Source: an uncultured Flavobacteriales bacterium (GTDB lineage: Bacteria > Bacteroidota > Bacteroidia > Flavobacteriales_D > Crocinitomicaceae). Taken from it: a DNA stretch of 61,204 nucleotides. This document shows, one piece after another, positions 18,421-27,079 of the stretch. The notes under the pieces were generated by a model. The model was not told where the DNA came from. It saw only the letters and a program-made list of their open reading frames with translations, and searched no databases. Every line of letters begins with the position of its first letter. The stretch's first letter is position 1. The stretch spans positions 1 through 61,204 of the forward strand of contig CAJAVU010000012.1 in NCBI GenBank assembly GCA_903945495.1, written 5' to 3'. Position numbers and translations under genes: made by a program.

Positions 18421-18568
18421 TTGCCTTCGAGAGCCATTGTTGTTGCCTTCGAGAGCCTCAGTCAACAATGGCAGGGTTCCATTCGAAAGCCTCAGTCAAC
18501 AATAGTATTCCCTTCAATAACCGCTGACTGAGGCACTCGAAGGCAGCGGTGAGGCTCTCGAAGGCAAC
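18421..18568. repeat. Palindromic repeat cluster between convergent genes
   Basis: Five copies of a GC-richer unit with core CCTTCGAGAGCCTCAGTCAA. Forward copies lie at 18421-18435 (short), 18442-18470 and 18481-18505; reverse copies at 18525-18544 and 18551-18568. GTTGCCTTCGAGAGCCTC (18442-18459) is exactly complementary to 18551-18568, an 18-bp perfect inverted repeat, so the transcript can form a long branched hairpin. There is no T-run, so it is not a standard terminator. It resembles REP/MITE-type intergenic repeats. Confidence 0.75.
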
Positions 18569-18592
18569 GGATATCGAAGTCAACGGTTGAAC

Positions 18593-19444
18593 TTAATTCA
18601 CCTTCAACAATATCCCGTAATACAATTCTTTTCCAGTTGTGGTTTTCATCCACAATTCTTTCACGCTGATGTTGCGTTTTGGGAAATATCTACCAGCTAA
18701 TTGATTGATTCGACGTGCATCGATTGTTGGAGAATAGGTATTCATAAGTAAGAATCCATCGTGACGCAAGATGGAAGCAGCAGTTGATAACAACTCTTCA
18801 ATTTTGTCTTCCAATTTCCATTTTTCGCCTTTTGCTCCAAGTCCCCAAGCAGGAGGATCCATGATAATTCCTTTGTATTTGTTTCCGCGTTTTTGTTCGC
18901 GAGCGGCAAACTTCAACGCATCTTCCAAGACCCATTTCACATCCGTCAACTGACTTTTTTCCATGTTCACTTTCGCCCATGAAATCAATTGTTTGACTGA
19001 ATCCACATGAAACACTTCTGCCCCACTCGATTTTGCAGCCAAAGAAGCCGCTCCTGTGTAAGCAAACAAGTTTAAGAATTTATCATTCGGCTTTAAATTC
19101 GATGCAATGAAATCCCAATTGATTTGTTGTTCAGGAAACAAGCCCAAGTGTTTGAATTTCGTTAGTTCCAACTGAAAATTAAGTGCCTTGTAGCCTATTT
19201 CCCAATCATCCGAAACGTTCGGTTTTAACTTTTTCCAAGTACCCGATTGACCACCTTTTGAAATAAATTCCAAATGCGCCATTTGTTCCCATTCCTTGAA
19301 TGTTTTTTCGGATTTGAAATACGCTTGAACTTCTGGTCGAATGGTGATAATTGAACCCCAACGTTCCAATTTTTTACCACCTCCAGCATCGATCAATTCA
19401 TAGTTATCCCATGATTGAGCGTAGATTCTATTTTTTTCAGACAT
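18593..19444 (-). CDS. Class I SAM methyltransferase, RlmI-like
   Basis: A 283-residue AdoMet-dependent methyltransferase. Motif I is LNLFAYTGAASLAA (about 119-132), the acidic residue after strand 2 is in VFHVDS, and the catalytic-type motif is DPPAWG (about 197). The layout matches the catalytic half of 23S rRNA m5C methyltransferases of the RlmI/YccW group, but the N-terminal PUA domain is absent and replaced by about 100 residues of other sequence. An RNA base as substrate is likely; the exact site is unknown. It is the last gene of a minus-strand operon with the TPR and RidA genes (6-nt gap). Confidence 0.75.
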   Translation of the reverse strand: MSEKNRIYAQSWDNYELIDAGGGKKLERWGSIITIRPEVQAYFKSEKTFKEWEQMAHLEFISKGGQSGTWKKLKPNVSDDWEIGYKALNFQLELTKFKHLGLFPEQQINWDFIASNLKPNDKFLNLFAYTGAASLAAKSSGAEVFHVDSVKQLISWAKVNMEKSQLTDVKWVLEDALKFAAREQKRGNKYKGIIMDPPAWGLGAKGEKWKLEDKIEELLSTAASILRHDGFLLMNTYSPTIDARRINQLAGRYFPKRNISVKELWMKTTTGKELYYGILLKVN

Positions 19445-19450
19445 TGACGA

Positions 19451-20032
19451 TTAACGTGCGCGTGGCATCTTTTTGCGTCCACCCATCATTTGCGCTTGAC
19501 GCATTTGATTTTTTGAAGGCGCCATTCTCATTTGATCCAACATCAATTTGATTTGGTCCTTCAACATTCCAGTGTTGTCCATTTTTTTCGCTTCAGCCAA
19601 TAATTTTTCAGCTTCCGCTTTACGACCAGTTTGCATACAAATACCAGCCAAATGCATACGTGCAACAGCGTTATCTTGTCCTGTTCTTAAACCTAAGCCA
19701 ATTGCTTTACGTAGGTATTGCTCACTTTTCGTGAAACCAAATTCTTGGGTATTCATTACTGCTTGTAAGAAAATCACGTAAGCGTGTTGCTTCTTTGGTA
19801 ACAAATTTGGATGCGAAATTTTGTTGATGTAATGTTTCGCTTTGTCTGTGTTACCAACGCGCATTTGGTTCAAGGCTAAAATCATGTTCTCATTTCTGAA
19901 AAATGACAAACCAACGATAGCCGTTACAAAGATGAAGGTAATTCCCCAGCCCCAATGACCAGAAACAAATAAGTAAACATTAAAGAAAAGTGCGATAGCT
20001 GCTACAATACAGCGAATAATAAATCCTCTCAT
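19451..20032 (-). CDS. Small membrane-anchored TPR-like protein
   Basis: A 193-residue protein with two N-terminal membrane helices (about 5-24 and 29-45) and a cytoplasmic or periplasmic helical-repeat region (about 50-160) in TPR-like pairs: ALNQMRVGNTDKAKHYINKI, SEQYLRKAIGLGLRTGQ, GICMQTGRKAEAEKLLAEAK. The tail is rich in Met, Gln, Lys and Arg (MRQAQMMGGRKKMPRAR). A scaffold or protein-interaction role is expected from the fold; no specific function is known to me. Starts 2 nt after the RidA stop and ends 6 nt before the methyltransferase, so the three form an operon. Confidence 0.65.
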   Translation of the reverse strand: MRGFIIRCIVAAIALFFNVYLFVSGHWGWGITFIFVTAIVGLSFFRNENMILALNQMRVGNTDKAKHYINKISHPNLLPKKQHAYVIFLQAVMNTQEFGFTKSEQYLRKAIGLGLRTGQDNAVARMHLAGICMQTGRKAEAEKLLAEAKKMDNTGMLKDQIKLMLDQMRMAPSKNQMRQAQMMGGRKKMPRAR

Positions 20033-20034
20033 AA

Positions 20035-20469
20035 TTAATCAATAGTTGCGATACATTTTAATTCAATAGCAATCGGTGTTGGCAATGAGTTAATTTCACA
20101 GGTTGTTCTACATGGCAAATTATCCTTGAAATATTCTGCATAAACGCGATTGTATGTATGGAAATCACGTTTCATATTCACAAGAAAAACAGTAACATCG
20201 ACCAATTGATCCCAGCTAGAACCTGATTCTTCTAAAATAATTCGAACATTGTCAAAAACGCTTCTGCATTGTGCTTCGAAATCGAATTCAATAAAATTTC
20301 CATTCTTATCCAATTTTAAACCTGGAACTTCAGAATCTGTTGCATCAGAGCCTGCAACACGCGGACCAACACCTGATAAAAACAACAAATTCCCCACTTT
20401 TCTTGCATGTGGATATAAACCTACAGGCTTTGGAGCTCTTTCCGTCGAAATACGTGACTGTTCAGACAT
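20035..20469 (-). CDS. RidA-family protein, 2-aminomuconate deaminase-like
   Basis: A 144-residue YjgF/RidA-fold enzyme. The N-terminal ERAPKPVGLYPHARKVGNLLFLSG matches in pattern the 2-aminomuconate deaminase subgroup rather than classical RidA; the C-terminal RTTCEINSLPTPIAIELKCIA carries the conserved Arg and Glu of the active-site pocket. Deamination of 2-aminomuconate is a step of tryptophan/kynurenine breakdown, and the aldehyde dehydrogenase at 58414-59856 would make that substrate. General imine deaminase activity is the alternative. First gene of a three-gene minus-strand operon with a -7 element 16 nt upstream. Confidence 0.7.
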   Translation of the reverse strand: MSEQSRISTERAPKPVGLYPHARKVGNLLFLSGVGPRVAGSDATDSEVPGLKLDKNGNFIEFDFEAQCRSVFDNVRIILEESGSSWDQLVDVTVFLVNMKRDFHTYNRVYAEYFKDNLPCRTTCEINSLPTPIAIELKCIATID

Positions 20470-20485
20470 AGAATTGAATTTTGTG

Positions 20486-20493
20486 CAAATATA
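20486..20493 (-). promoter_or_regulatory. Candidate -7 element for the RidA operon
   Basis: Minus-strand TATATTTG, a full TAnnTTTG match, 16 nt before the ATG at 20469. Confidence 0.4.
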
Positions 20494-20525
20494 CTAGAGA
20501 ATTTGGAAAAACCTTTCAGGATTCA

Positions 20526-20600
20526 TGATTTGTGATTTGTGATTTGTGATTTGTGATTTGTGATTTGTGATTTGTGATTTGTGATTTGTGATTTGTGATT
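20526..20600. repeat. Heptanucleotide tandem repeat (TGATTTG)10.7
   Basis: Ten perfect copies of TGATTTG (20526-20595) plus TGATT. It fills the space between the divergent RidA and lipoprotein promoters. A second 7-bp repeat, GAATTAG, follows at 20616-20634 (2.7 copies). Perfect copies imply recent or ongoing slippage. Confidence 0.95.
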
Positions 20601-20648
20601 AAGAAATAAAATTACGAATTAGGAATTAGGAATTCTTTGGTATTGTTT

Positions 20649-20676
20649 TTGCCTTAAGCGAAAATGTCTAAATTTG
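20649..20676 (+). promoter_or_regulatory. Promoter of the lipoprotein cluster, 4 nt from ATG
   Basis: TTG (20649-20651), 17-nt spacer, TAAATTTG (20669-20676), a full -7 match. CTTT then leads straight into the ATG at 20681, so the transcript may be leaderless. It lies 48 nt after the heptamer repeat. Confidence 0.6.
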
Positions 20677-20680
20677 CTTT

Positions 20681-21361
20681 ATGAAACTTTTTTACACTTT
20701 AGTACTTTTCTTATCCTTTTTTGGTTTGACCTCATGTATTGAGATTATTGATGATATTTCATTGAAAAATGATGGAAGTGGTACCTTGAAATACACCATT
20801 AACTTAAGTTCAAGTAAAGTCAAAATCAACTCAATCTTAGCGTTGGACAGTTTAGATGGTAAAAAAGTTCCAAGTATTCCAGAAATGGAGGAGCGCATTG
20901 CTTCATTCAAGAAAAAATTATCGGCAAAAACTGGAATATCAAATGTTACTATCGAATCGAATTTCACAGATTACATTTTCAAATTGCAATGTGACTTCAC
21001 AAATGTCTTAGCACTTCAAAATGCATTGAAAGATGTTATTGAAGAAGAAAGTAAAGAGAAAAATATTCCAGAATTAGATCACAATTGGTTAAGTTGGGAT
21101 GGATCAAAAATGACACGATCAATTCCAGAGATAACTGTTAAAAAAACTAAAGATTTAAAGACGGAAGATATCGAATTAATGAAACAAGGAAATTACACTT
21201 CGATTACTCGATTTGAGCGTCCTGTAGAGAAATTCGACAATACAGCAGCAGTTTTATCGAAAAATAAGATGGCTGTGATGATAAAAACAAACCCATACGC
21301 ATTGACGCAAAATTCTAATATTTTAGAAAATATCATCTATCTGTCGCCAATCAAGAATTAG
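20681..21361 (+). CDS. Lipoprotein of unknown function
   Basis: A 226-residue protein with a lipoprotein signal peptide (MKLFYTLVLFLSFFGLTSC, lipidated Cys19 in LTSC). The mature part begins with a beta-rich segment (IEIIDDISLKNDGSGTLKYTINLS) of the kind found in Bacteroidota lipoproteins that respond to or bind envelope partners, then alternates charged helices and strands. I do not recognise a named domain. It is followed 63 nt downstream by a DUF4836-like gene and has its own strong promoter. Probable location: outer or inner membrane leaflet facing the periplasm. Confidence 0.65.
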   Translation: MKLFYTLVLFLSFFGLTSCIEIIDDISLKNDGSGTLKYTINLSSSKVKINSILALDSLDGKKVPSIPEMEERIASFKKKLSAKTGISNVTIESNFTDYIFKLQCDFTNVLALQNALKDVIEEESKEKNIPELDHNWLSWDGSKMTRSIPEITVKKTKDLKTEDIELMKQGNYTSITRFERPVEKFDNTAAVLSKNKMAVMIKTNPYALTQNSNILENIIYLSPIKN

Positions 21362-21424
21362 ACACTTTATTTTCGTAAATTCGCAGAAGATTTTAGTATA
21401 AACAAAGTGATTTTACGCTTACAA

Positions 21425-23290
21425 ATGAAGCTATTCCCTGTAATTGCCTTCGTTCTTTTCGGAGGTTTCGTGCTGGCACAAAAATCGGAGGAACTAATCC
21501 CCAAAGATGCTGTTACTGTCTTCAGTATCAACAACATTACTTTATTGCAAAAAGTTTCGCTCGATGATTTGGTGAAATATGAATTCATGGAAGAGGTTCA
21601 ACAGGAATTGTTTGATGGATCAACTTCAGGAAAAACAATCAAAGAATCTGGAATCGATTTTGACCAAAAACTGAATGTTTTTTATGGTCGTGGTGAAACG
21701 CATGAAGTTCAAGGATTCACGTTTGGGATTAAAGACAAAAAATTGCTTTTTGAAGTTTTCGACGATTTTGAACAAGTGAAAAGCCCTTATCCAGGAACTG
21801 AATTTTATACATCTTACTTCAATAACTTAATTATTTCTGGAAACTCAGCTTTGTTAATTCGTGTAGAGCCAAACATGAATACGGTTGATGAAATGACGGA
21901 TTCAATTTGGTATGCCCGCGGAAATGAAAATCCTTGGTACAGTGAAGATTCAATGGATGAAGGAATTGAATCTGACGAAGAAGTTTTAGAGGAAGAAATT
22001 TATGAAGAGATGGATGATGAGTCAAAACCTGGTTCAGGATATGATTTCCCATCTGCTAGCGAAAATCCAAATGAGAAAAATTATTACGAATTACGCGACA
22101 GTGTTCAAATTGTTCTTCAAAATCAATTCTTAACAGGGTTGTGTGAAGAATTGTTGATTAAGAAAATGAACTTAGTGAAATTTGATGCTCGTTTCGCGGA
22201 ACAATTAACACACACATCTGAAGGTGTTTTCTATTTGGATAATTCTCGAAATGTACAAGAAGCGCGTGGACTTTGGTATTTCCAAACAATGTTCCCAACC
22301 TTGTACAAAGACATGCAAGAAGTGTATACCGGAAATGTTCTTTTAGGTGATTTACTATTGAATGAAACGTCTGTTGAATTCAAAATGGAAGCACGATACG
22401 GTGAAGCATTGGGATCGATTTATCAAAAAATGAATGATTCTAAATTTGACAAAAACATTCTTAAATACATCAACGAAAACAATACAGCTTATTTTACATA
22501 CAACGTAAATATGCGCGAAGCATATGAACAAGCGTACAAAGTAATCATGCCTATATTAACGGACGAACGCAATCCTCAAATGTCTGCGAATGTATTGACG
22601 ATAGAATTATTGAATGAATTTGTCAATAAGGATGCTTTATTTGGAACGTACAAAGGAAGCATGTTCGGATCATTTAATGGCGTGAAGAAAATCAAAACGA
22701 CAAAAATTGAATTCATTTACGACGAAAATACGTTCGAATACTACGAGAAAGAAGTGGATGCAGAAGAAGATATGCCAATCTTTACTTTAGGATTCAGCAC
22801 TGAACGTTCTGATATTCCTGAAAAAGTATTGAAGCATTTGGCACGTTTAACGTCTCGTTTTCAAAATATGGGTGATTATTGGGTGTATGAAGACGCAATT
22901 TTAGAAGCTGCACCTTTGTATATGATTAGCAAAAATGGCATGTTCATTTTCACAAACGATGAAGATTTAGCTAAAAATCATTCAAATGGTTACGGTGGAG
23001 ATGCCTTATCTGCAAAAGAAGCAAAGAAAGCGAAGAAAAGCGGATTCATGTATGGTCAAATCGACTGGGCAAAAGCCATTGAAGGATTCCCAAGAGATTT
23101 CTTTACTGATCAAGAAAATGAGTTGATTGATGCGATGCGAGGCAAAACTGGTAAAATGGAATTGACTACTTCTAAAACAAGTAAGGATAAAACAAGTTTT
23201 GACTTAGTCTATAACTTTGGTGGTAATTACGACAATTCAGGAAAATATTTGTTGGATCTTTTAAATAGCATTTACGTTATTTCAAAATAA
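21425..23290 (+). CDS. Exported DUF4836-like protein
   Basis: A 621-residue exported protein from the ATG at 21425, which gives a clean signal peptide (MKLFPVIAFVLFGGFVLAQ); an in-frame GTG 18 nt upstream is less likely. The mature N-terminus (ELIPKDAVTVFSINNITLLQKV) resembles DUF4836 family proteins, which carry repeated domains with this IPKDA start. A very acidic stretch (about 170-205; DEGIESDEEVLEEEIYEEMDD) is inserted in the middle. Function is unknown. The next gene follows after 8 nt and is a probable distant paralogue with the same PxDA opening. Confidence 0.6.
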   Translation: MKLFPVIAFVLFGGFVLAQKSEELIPKDAVTVFSINNITLLQKVSLDDLVKYEFMEEVQQELFDGSTSGKTIKESGIDFDQKLNVFYGRGETHEVQGFTFGIKDKKLLFEVFDDFEQVKSPYPGTEFYTSYFNNLIISGNSALLIRVEPNMNTVDEMTDSIWYARGNENPWYSEDSMDEGIESDEEVLEEEIYEEMDDESKPGSGYDFPSASENPNEKNYYELRDSVQIVLQNQFLTGLCEELLIKKMNLVKFDARFAEQLTHTSEGVFYLDNSRNVQEARGLWYFQTMFPTLYKDMQEVYTGNVLLGDLLLNETSVEFKMEARYGEALGSIYQKMNDSKFDKNILKYINENNTAYFTYNVNMREAYEQAYKVIMPILTDERNPQMSANVLTIELLNEFVNKDALFGTYKGSMFGSFNGVKKIKTTKIEFIYDENTFEYYEKEVDAEEDMPIFTLGFSTERSDIPEKVLKHLARLTSRFQNMGDYWVYEDAILEAAPLYMISKNGMFIFTNDEDLAKNHSNGYGGDALSAKEAKKAKKSGFMYGQIDWAKAIEGFPRDFFTDQENELIDAMRGKTGKMELTTSKTSKDKTSFDLVYNFGGNYDNSGKYLLDLLNSIYVISK

Positions 23291-23298
23291 GCAAATTC

Positions 23299-24627
23299 AT
23301 GTTTAAGAAGATTTCCTTAATCATATTCTTATCAATTGCTTTAGGTGCTTTTTTAATTCTTCGCCCCTACATTTTTAGAAAGAATGTTCCGCCAAGAATT
23401 GAAGACCGTTTACCAGATGCCGATTTTTTAGGTCGTGCATACGTGCTGGATGTTGCACGCGAAACCAGCGGAATGATGTATTATCACAAAATTCCCTTTC
23501 GCGATTTATTCTCCTACGAATTCATCTTAAGTCAAGGAAAGCTATACGGTTTAAATCTTCAAAACCCTGTTTATTTCTATGGAAATGAAAGTGGAGATTG
23601 GGGTGCTTTGGTTGAAGTAACCGATAGCAGTAAAATTTACGAAGGAATTGAACGACTAGGGAAATTCATTGATATCACAGATACGATTGTTGAAGATCAG
23701 AAAGTCTATCAATTCAAAAAGGAAAATGGCTATTTGTATTATGGCCACAATTATCTCTTCATTTATAAAGGAACAAAATTCAAACAAAACTACGATCGTG
23801 TTCATCGAGCGAAACGATTTGATATCGAACCTACGTGGCGCGCTTTCTTGAAAGAAAAGCAGTTTAAAGATGAAAAATTGGTCTTGTATTCAAACTGGTC
23901 CAAATTAAAAGAAAATGGAATCGAAACGGCTTTGTTTGCACATGATAGCGATTCAACAAGTTTCAGTTTGAAAGCATACGTGCGTAATAAGAAACCATTG
24001 AACGTTAAAATGAAAAAAGAAGGGATGAATCTAAAATCAGGTGAATCCACGAGCAAAATGCTGAACGTTCATTTAGACATCGAAAAATTACGCAATGACA
24101 CAGAAGATCCATTATACAAATGGATGGTGAAACTTGGTAAGAAAATTAGTTTCCCTACTGCAGAATTTTTGAATGCTTGGGAAGGTGATTTATCCTTGCG
24201 ACAAGGAGGATTTCAAACTGTACAAGAAACGTACATTGAATCTATTTTAGACGATGATTTTAACGTCACGGAAGTCGAAAAAACAAAGGATGTGAAAGTT
24301 CCGGGTTATTCAATCATGTTCTCTGTCAACAAAAATGGAAAGCAATTGATTAACCGTTTATTATCAAAAGGAATTTTAACGCAAGAAGATCAATACTTCC
24401 GTTTCTTGTTCTCGCCGCAATTGAAAATGTCAACGAAAAACAATTATTTCATTTTCCATACAGGGCAATATGCGCCAAAAACTGAATCAAGCACAGTAAA
24501 CAATGGTGTTTGGACACAAAGAGGAACACGTTTGGTTTTCAGTTTGGATTCCTTAAGTCGCTTTGAAGCATTCGGATCAATCTATATTCCGGTCGATCGA
24601 ATCATAAGTCGTAACAGGTTCTTTTAA
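23299..24627 (+). CDS. Membrane-anchored protein, distant relative of the preceding gene
   Basis: A 442-residue protein with one N-terminal membrane anchor (about 4-22, LIIFLSIALGAFLILRPY) and a large extracytoplasmic domain. The opening LPDADFLGRAYVLDVAR, the paired beta/alpha pattern and the closing segment mirror the DUF4836-like protein upstream, suggesting a shared fold. No catalytic motif is visible. The 8-nt gap to the upstream gene indicates one transcription unit (20681-24627). No named function can be given. Confidence 0.55.
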   Translation: MFKKISLIIFLSIALGAFLILRPYIFRKNVPPRIEDRLPDADFLGRAYVLDVARETSGMMYYHKIPFRDLFSYEFILSQGKLYGLNLQNPVYFYGNESGDWGALVEVTDSSKIYEGIERLGKFIDITDTIVEDQKVYQFKKENGYLYYGHNYLFIYKGTKFKQNYDRVHRAKRFDIEPTWRAFLKEKQFKDEKLVLYSNWSKLKENGIETALFAHDSDSTSFSLKAYVRNKKPLNVKMKKEGMNLKSGESTSKMLNVHLDIEKLRNDTEDPLYKWMVKLGKKISFPTAEFLNAWEGDLSLRQGGFQTVQETYIESILDDDFNVTEVEKTKDVKVPGYSIMFSVNKNGKQLINRLLSKGILTQEDQYFRFLFSPQLKMSTKNNYFIFHTGQYAPKTESSTVNNGVWTQRGTRLVFSLDSLSRFEAFGSIYIPVDRIISRNRFF

Positions 24628-24771
24628 TTGATTTAACTTTCTGTTAATCACCTGATGGCAAACGTTTAACAGTGCCAATTATTGTGCATTCTTTTAATTT
24701 ATACTAACACCTATTTGTAAATAACTCGCACTTTCGTTTTTGCCATTTTCTGAATTTATTCAATTACATTG

Positions 24772-26112
24772 ATGAAAAATTCAACCATGTCTAGAAAGCA
24801 AAAAATCTACGTACTTGATACCTCTGTGTTATTGCACGACCATCAAGCCATCATGAATTTCAAGGAAAATCATGTAGCCATTCCAATCACGGTATTGGAG
24901 GAATTAGACAAATTCAAGGTTGGAAACGACACAAAGAATTTCTCTGCTCGCGAAGTCATTCGGTTCATTGATAAACTTTCCGGAAACGGCGGTTTACAAG
25001 AATGGATTTCTTTGGGAAAAGGCATGGGGAACTTTCGTGTTGTCTTGGAAAATAATCCACGGGAAATTAATGCCGAATATGTCTACTCAGTTGGCAAGAA
25101 TGATCACAAAATCATCAATGCAGCTCTCTTCTTAAAAGAAACCGAATTGAAGAAAGAAGTTGTTCTTATTACAAAGGACATCAACCTGCGCATCAAGGCG
25201 AAAGCATTGGGAATTGCAGCAGAGGATTACGAAACTGGAAAAGTGGATAATAACCACTTAGAAGAAGCTTCATCGTACACAATTGAAGGAATTGATTCGG
25301 AAGTTATTCGTCAAATCTTTACAGCAGGTAAAATCGATGAAGATGGTATTTTAGGATCTAAAAAAGCGCCAAATGGGTATTACATTTTAAAGAATGGTAA
25401 AACATCTTCACTGGCTGTTTACAATCATCACACTGATCAAATTGAACGCATTGAAAAGGAATACATCTACGGAATCAAGCCTAAAAATGCGGAACAAGCG
25501 TTTGCCTTTAACGCACTTTTAAATCCAAACGTGAAATTAGTCGCACTTCAAGGTGTTGCCGGAACTGGAAAAACATTGATTGCTTTAGCCTCTGCTCTTG
25601 AACAAATTAAATCCTTTCATCAAGTGATTTTAGCACGACCAATTGTTCCACTATCAAATAAAGACATTGGTTTCTTACCTGGCGACGCTAACGACAAAAT
25701 TGGACCGTACATGGAACCTTTATGGGATAATTTAAAGTTTATTAAATCACAATTTGGGGAAAATGAAAAGAAATATCGGGCTATTATCGAATTAGAAGAG
25801 GCTGGAAAAATCGTAATTACCCCATTGGCTTTCATTCGTGGAAGAAGTTTGTCTAACATCATGTTCATCATTGATGAAGCACAAAATTTAACGCCACATG
25901 AAATCAAAACAATCATCACACGTGCCGGAGAAAACACCAAAATCATTTTTACAGGTGATGTGCATCAAATCGATACACCTTATTTGGATGAAAACAGTAA
26001 CGGACTAGCTTATTTAATTGACCGCTTGAAAGGCCAAGAACTTTTTGCGCATATTAAATTAGAAAAAGGCGAACGTTCAGAACTTGCAAACCTTGCAAAC
26101 GACTTATTATAA
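24772..26112 (+). CDS. PhoH family ATPase with PIN domain
   Basis: A 446-residue two-domain protein of the PhoH2/YlaK type: an N-terminal PIN ribonuclease domain (about 8-150; KIYVLDTSVLLHD, VLEELDKFK, LITKDINLRIKA with the acidic metal ligands) and a C-terminal PhoH RNA helicase-like ATPase (about 240-446; Walker A LQGVAGTGKT, Walker B MFIIDEAQN, sensor FTGDVHQID). PIN-PhoH proteins are thought to unwind and cleave RNA. An in-frame TTG lies directly before the ATG, and another ATG is at 24787; 24772 is the simplest start. A strong terminator follows. Confidence 0.88.
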   Translation: MKNSTMSRKQKIYVLDTSVLLHDHQAIMNFKENHVAIPITVLEELDKFKVGNDTKNFSAREVIRFIDKLSGNGGLQEWISLGKGMGNFRVVLENNPREINAEYVYSVGKNDHKIINAALFLKETELKKEVVLITKDINLRIKAKALGIAAEDYETGKVDNNHLEEASSYTIEGIDSEVIRQIFTAGKIDEDGILGSKKAPNGYYILKNGKTSSLAVYNHHTDQIERIEKEYIYGIKPKNAEQAFAFNALLNPNVKLVALQGVAGTGKTLIALASALEQIKSFHQVILARPIVPLSNKDIGFLPGDANDKIGPYMEPLWDNLKFIKSQFGENEKKYRAIIELEEAGKIVITPLAFIRGRSLSNIMFIIDEAQNLTPHEIKTIITRAGENTKIIFTGDVHQIDTPYLDENSNGLAYLIDRLKGQELFAHIKLEKGERSELANLANDLL

Positions 26113-26120
26113 ACAATTCC

Positions 26121-26158
26121 AAACTGCGGATTTATCCTGAATTCGCAGTTTATTTTTT
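26121..26158 (+). terminator. Intrinsic terminator after phoH
   Basis: AAACTGCG (26121-26128) pairs with CGCAGTTT (26144-26151), with a further ATT/AAT pairing inside, followed by ATTTTTT. The 3' arm overlaps the stop codon of the convergent epimerase gene. Confidence 0.75.
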
Positions 26159-27034
26159 CAGTAAATTCGTTAAGGCATCCTTCAAATTAGTGAATTTGAA
26201 CACAAAACCCTTTTGTACGATTTTGGCATTTGACGCTTTAACACCTTTCAAAAGAATCAATGACATTTCACCAAACATCCAACGCAACATAAATGCTGGT
26301 ACATTTGGAAACCAAAATGGTTTGTTAAGCACAGAGGCAATCGTTTTCATTAATTCCTTATTTGATTCATTGCCCGCAAGCGCGTTATAAGAGCCGTCTA
26401 AGTCGTTTTCAATTGCAAACACGAACATTTCCACCAAATCATCAATATGAATCCATGGAGAAGCCTGTTTTCCATTTCCTATCGCAGAACCAATGCCCAA
26501 TTTTACGATTGGTAACAATCGACTCAAAGCTCCACCAGTTGGCGATAAGACCATAGCCGTTCGAATCTTAGCTACCTTGCAATTGGCAGAAAATTGTTCG
26601 GCACTTAATTCCCAAACTCTAACCAATTGAGATAAGAAATCATTTCCAAACGGATCTTCTTCAGTACATTCTTTATTCTCAATAAAACCGTATGCATTAA
26701 TTCCTGATGAACAAATAAACTGTTTCAAATTTGGCATTTGCTCGACCAATGAAAACAAAAAGACGTTTGTACCAACTCTAGAGTTCTGCAATTCAAGTTT
26801 GCGTTCATTCGACCATTTCTTGTCCGCAATTCCAGCACCACTCAAATTGATTAACACATCAACTTTATCCAATATTGGACAATCTATTTGCTTGTTCTGA
26901 GGTTTCCAATAGTACTGATCTGGTCCGCTTGGTGTGCGCGACAAAACCGACACATCATAACCTTTCTCCAACAAACGCAGCGTAAGTTTTTTTCCGATTA
27001 ATCCAGATCCTCCAGCAATTAGTACATGTTTCAT
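26150..27034 (-). CDS. TIGR01777-family NAD-dependent epimerase-like protein
   Basis: A 294-residue extended SDR-fold protein. The NAD(P)-binding GGSGLIGKKL (8-17) and the family motifs VDVLINLSGAGIADKKW, FICSSGINAYGF and PWIHIDDLVEMFVFAIEN fit TIGR01777 (SDR39U1/YfcH group), and the C-terminal DUF1731 segment (FMLRWMFGEMSLILLKGVKA) is present. Despite the epimerase name, the substrate is not known. It lies between the convergent phoH gene and the GNAT gene, 45 nt after the GNAT stop on the same strand. Confidence 0.85.
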   Translation of the reverse strand: MKHVLIAGGSGLIGKKLTLRLLEKGYDVSVLSRTPSGPDQYYWKPQNKQIDCPILDKVDVLINLSGAGIADKKWSNERKLELQNSRVGTNVFLFSLVEQMPNLKQFICSSGINAYGFIENKECTEEDPFGNDFLSQLVRVWELSAEQFSANCKVAKIRTAMVLSPTGGALSRLLPIVKLGIGSAIGNGKQASPWIHIDDLVEMFVFAIENDLDGSYNALAGNESNKELMKTIASVLNKPFWFPNVPAFMLRWMFGEMSLILLKGVKASNAKIVQKGFVFKFTNLKDALTNLLKK

Positions 27035-27079
27035 TATCTTCTTTTATTGGTAGAACAAGTACTATTGAAAATAGTTTTG

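Noticed and set aside
18421-18568. Simple bidirectional terminator
   Set aside because: There is no T-run after the stems, and the unit occurs five times in mixed orientation, which fits a dispersed repeat better.
20526-20600. Possible CRISPR array
   Set aside because: The repeat is a 7-bp head-to-tail microsatellite without spacers, and no cas genes are nearby.
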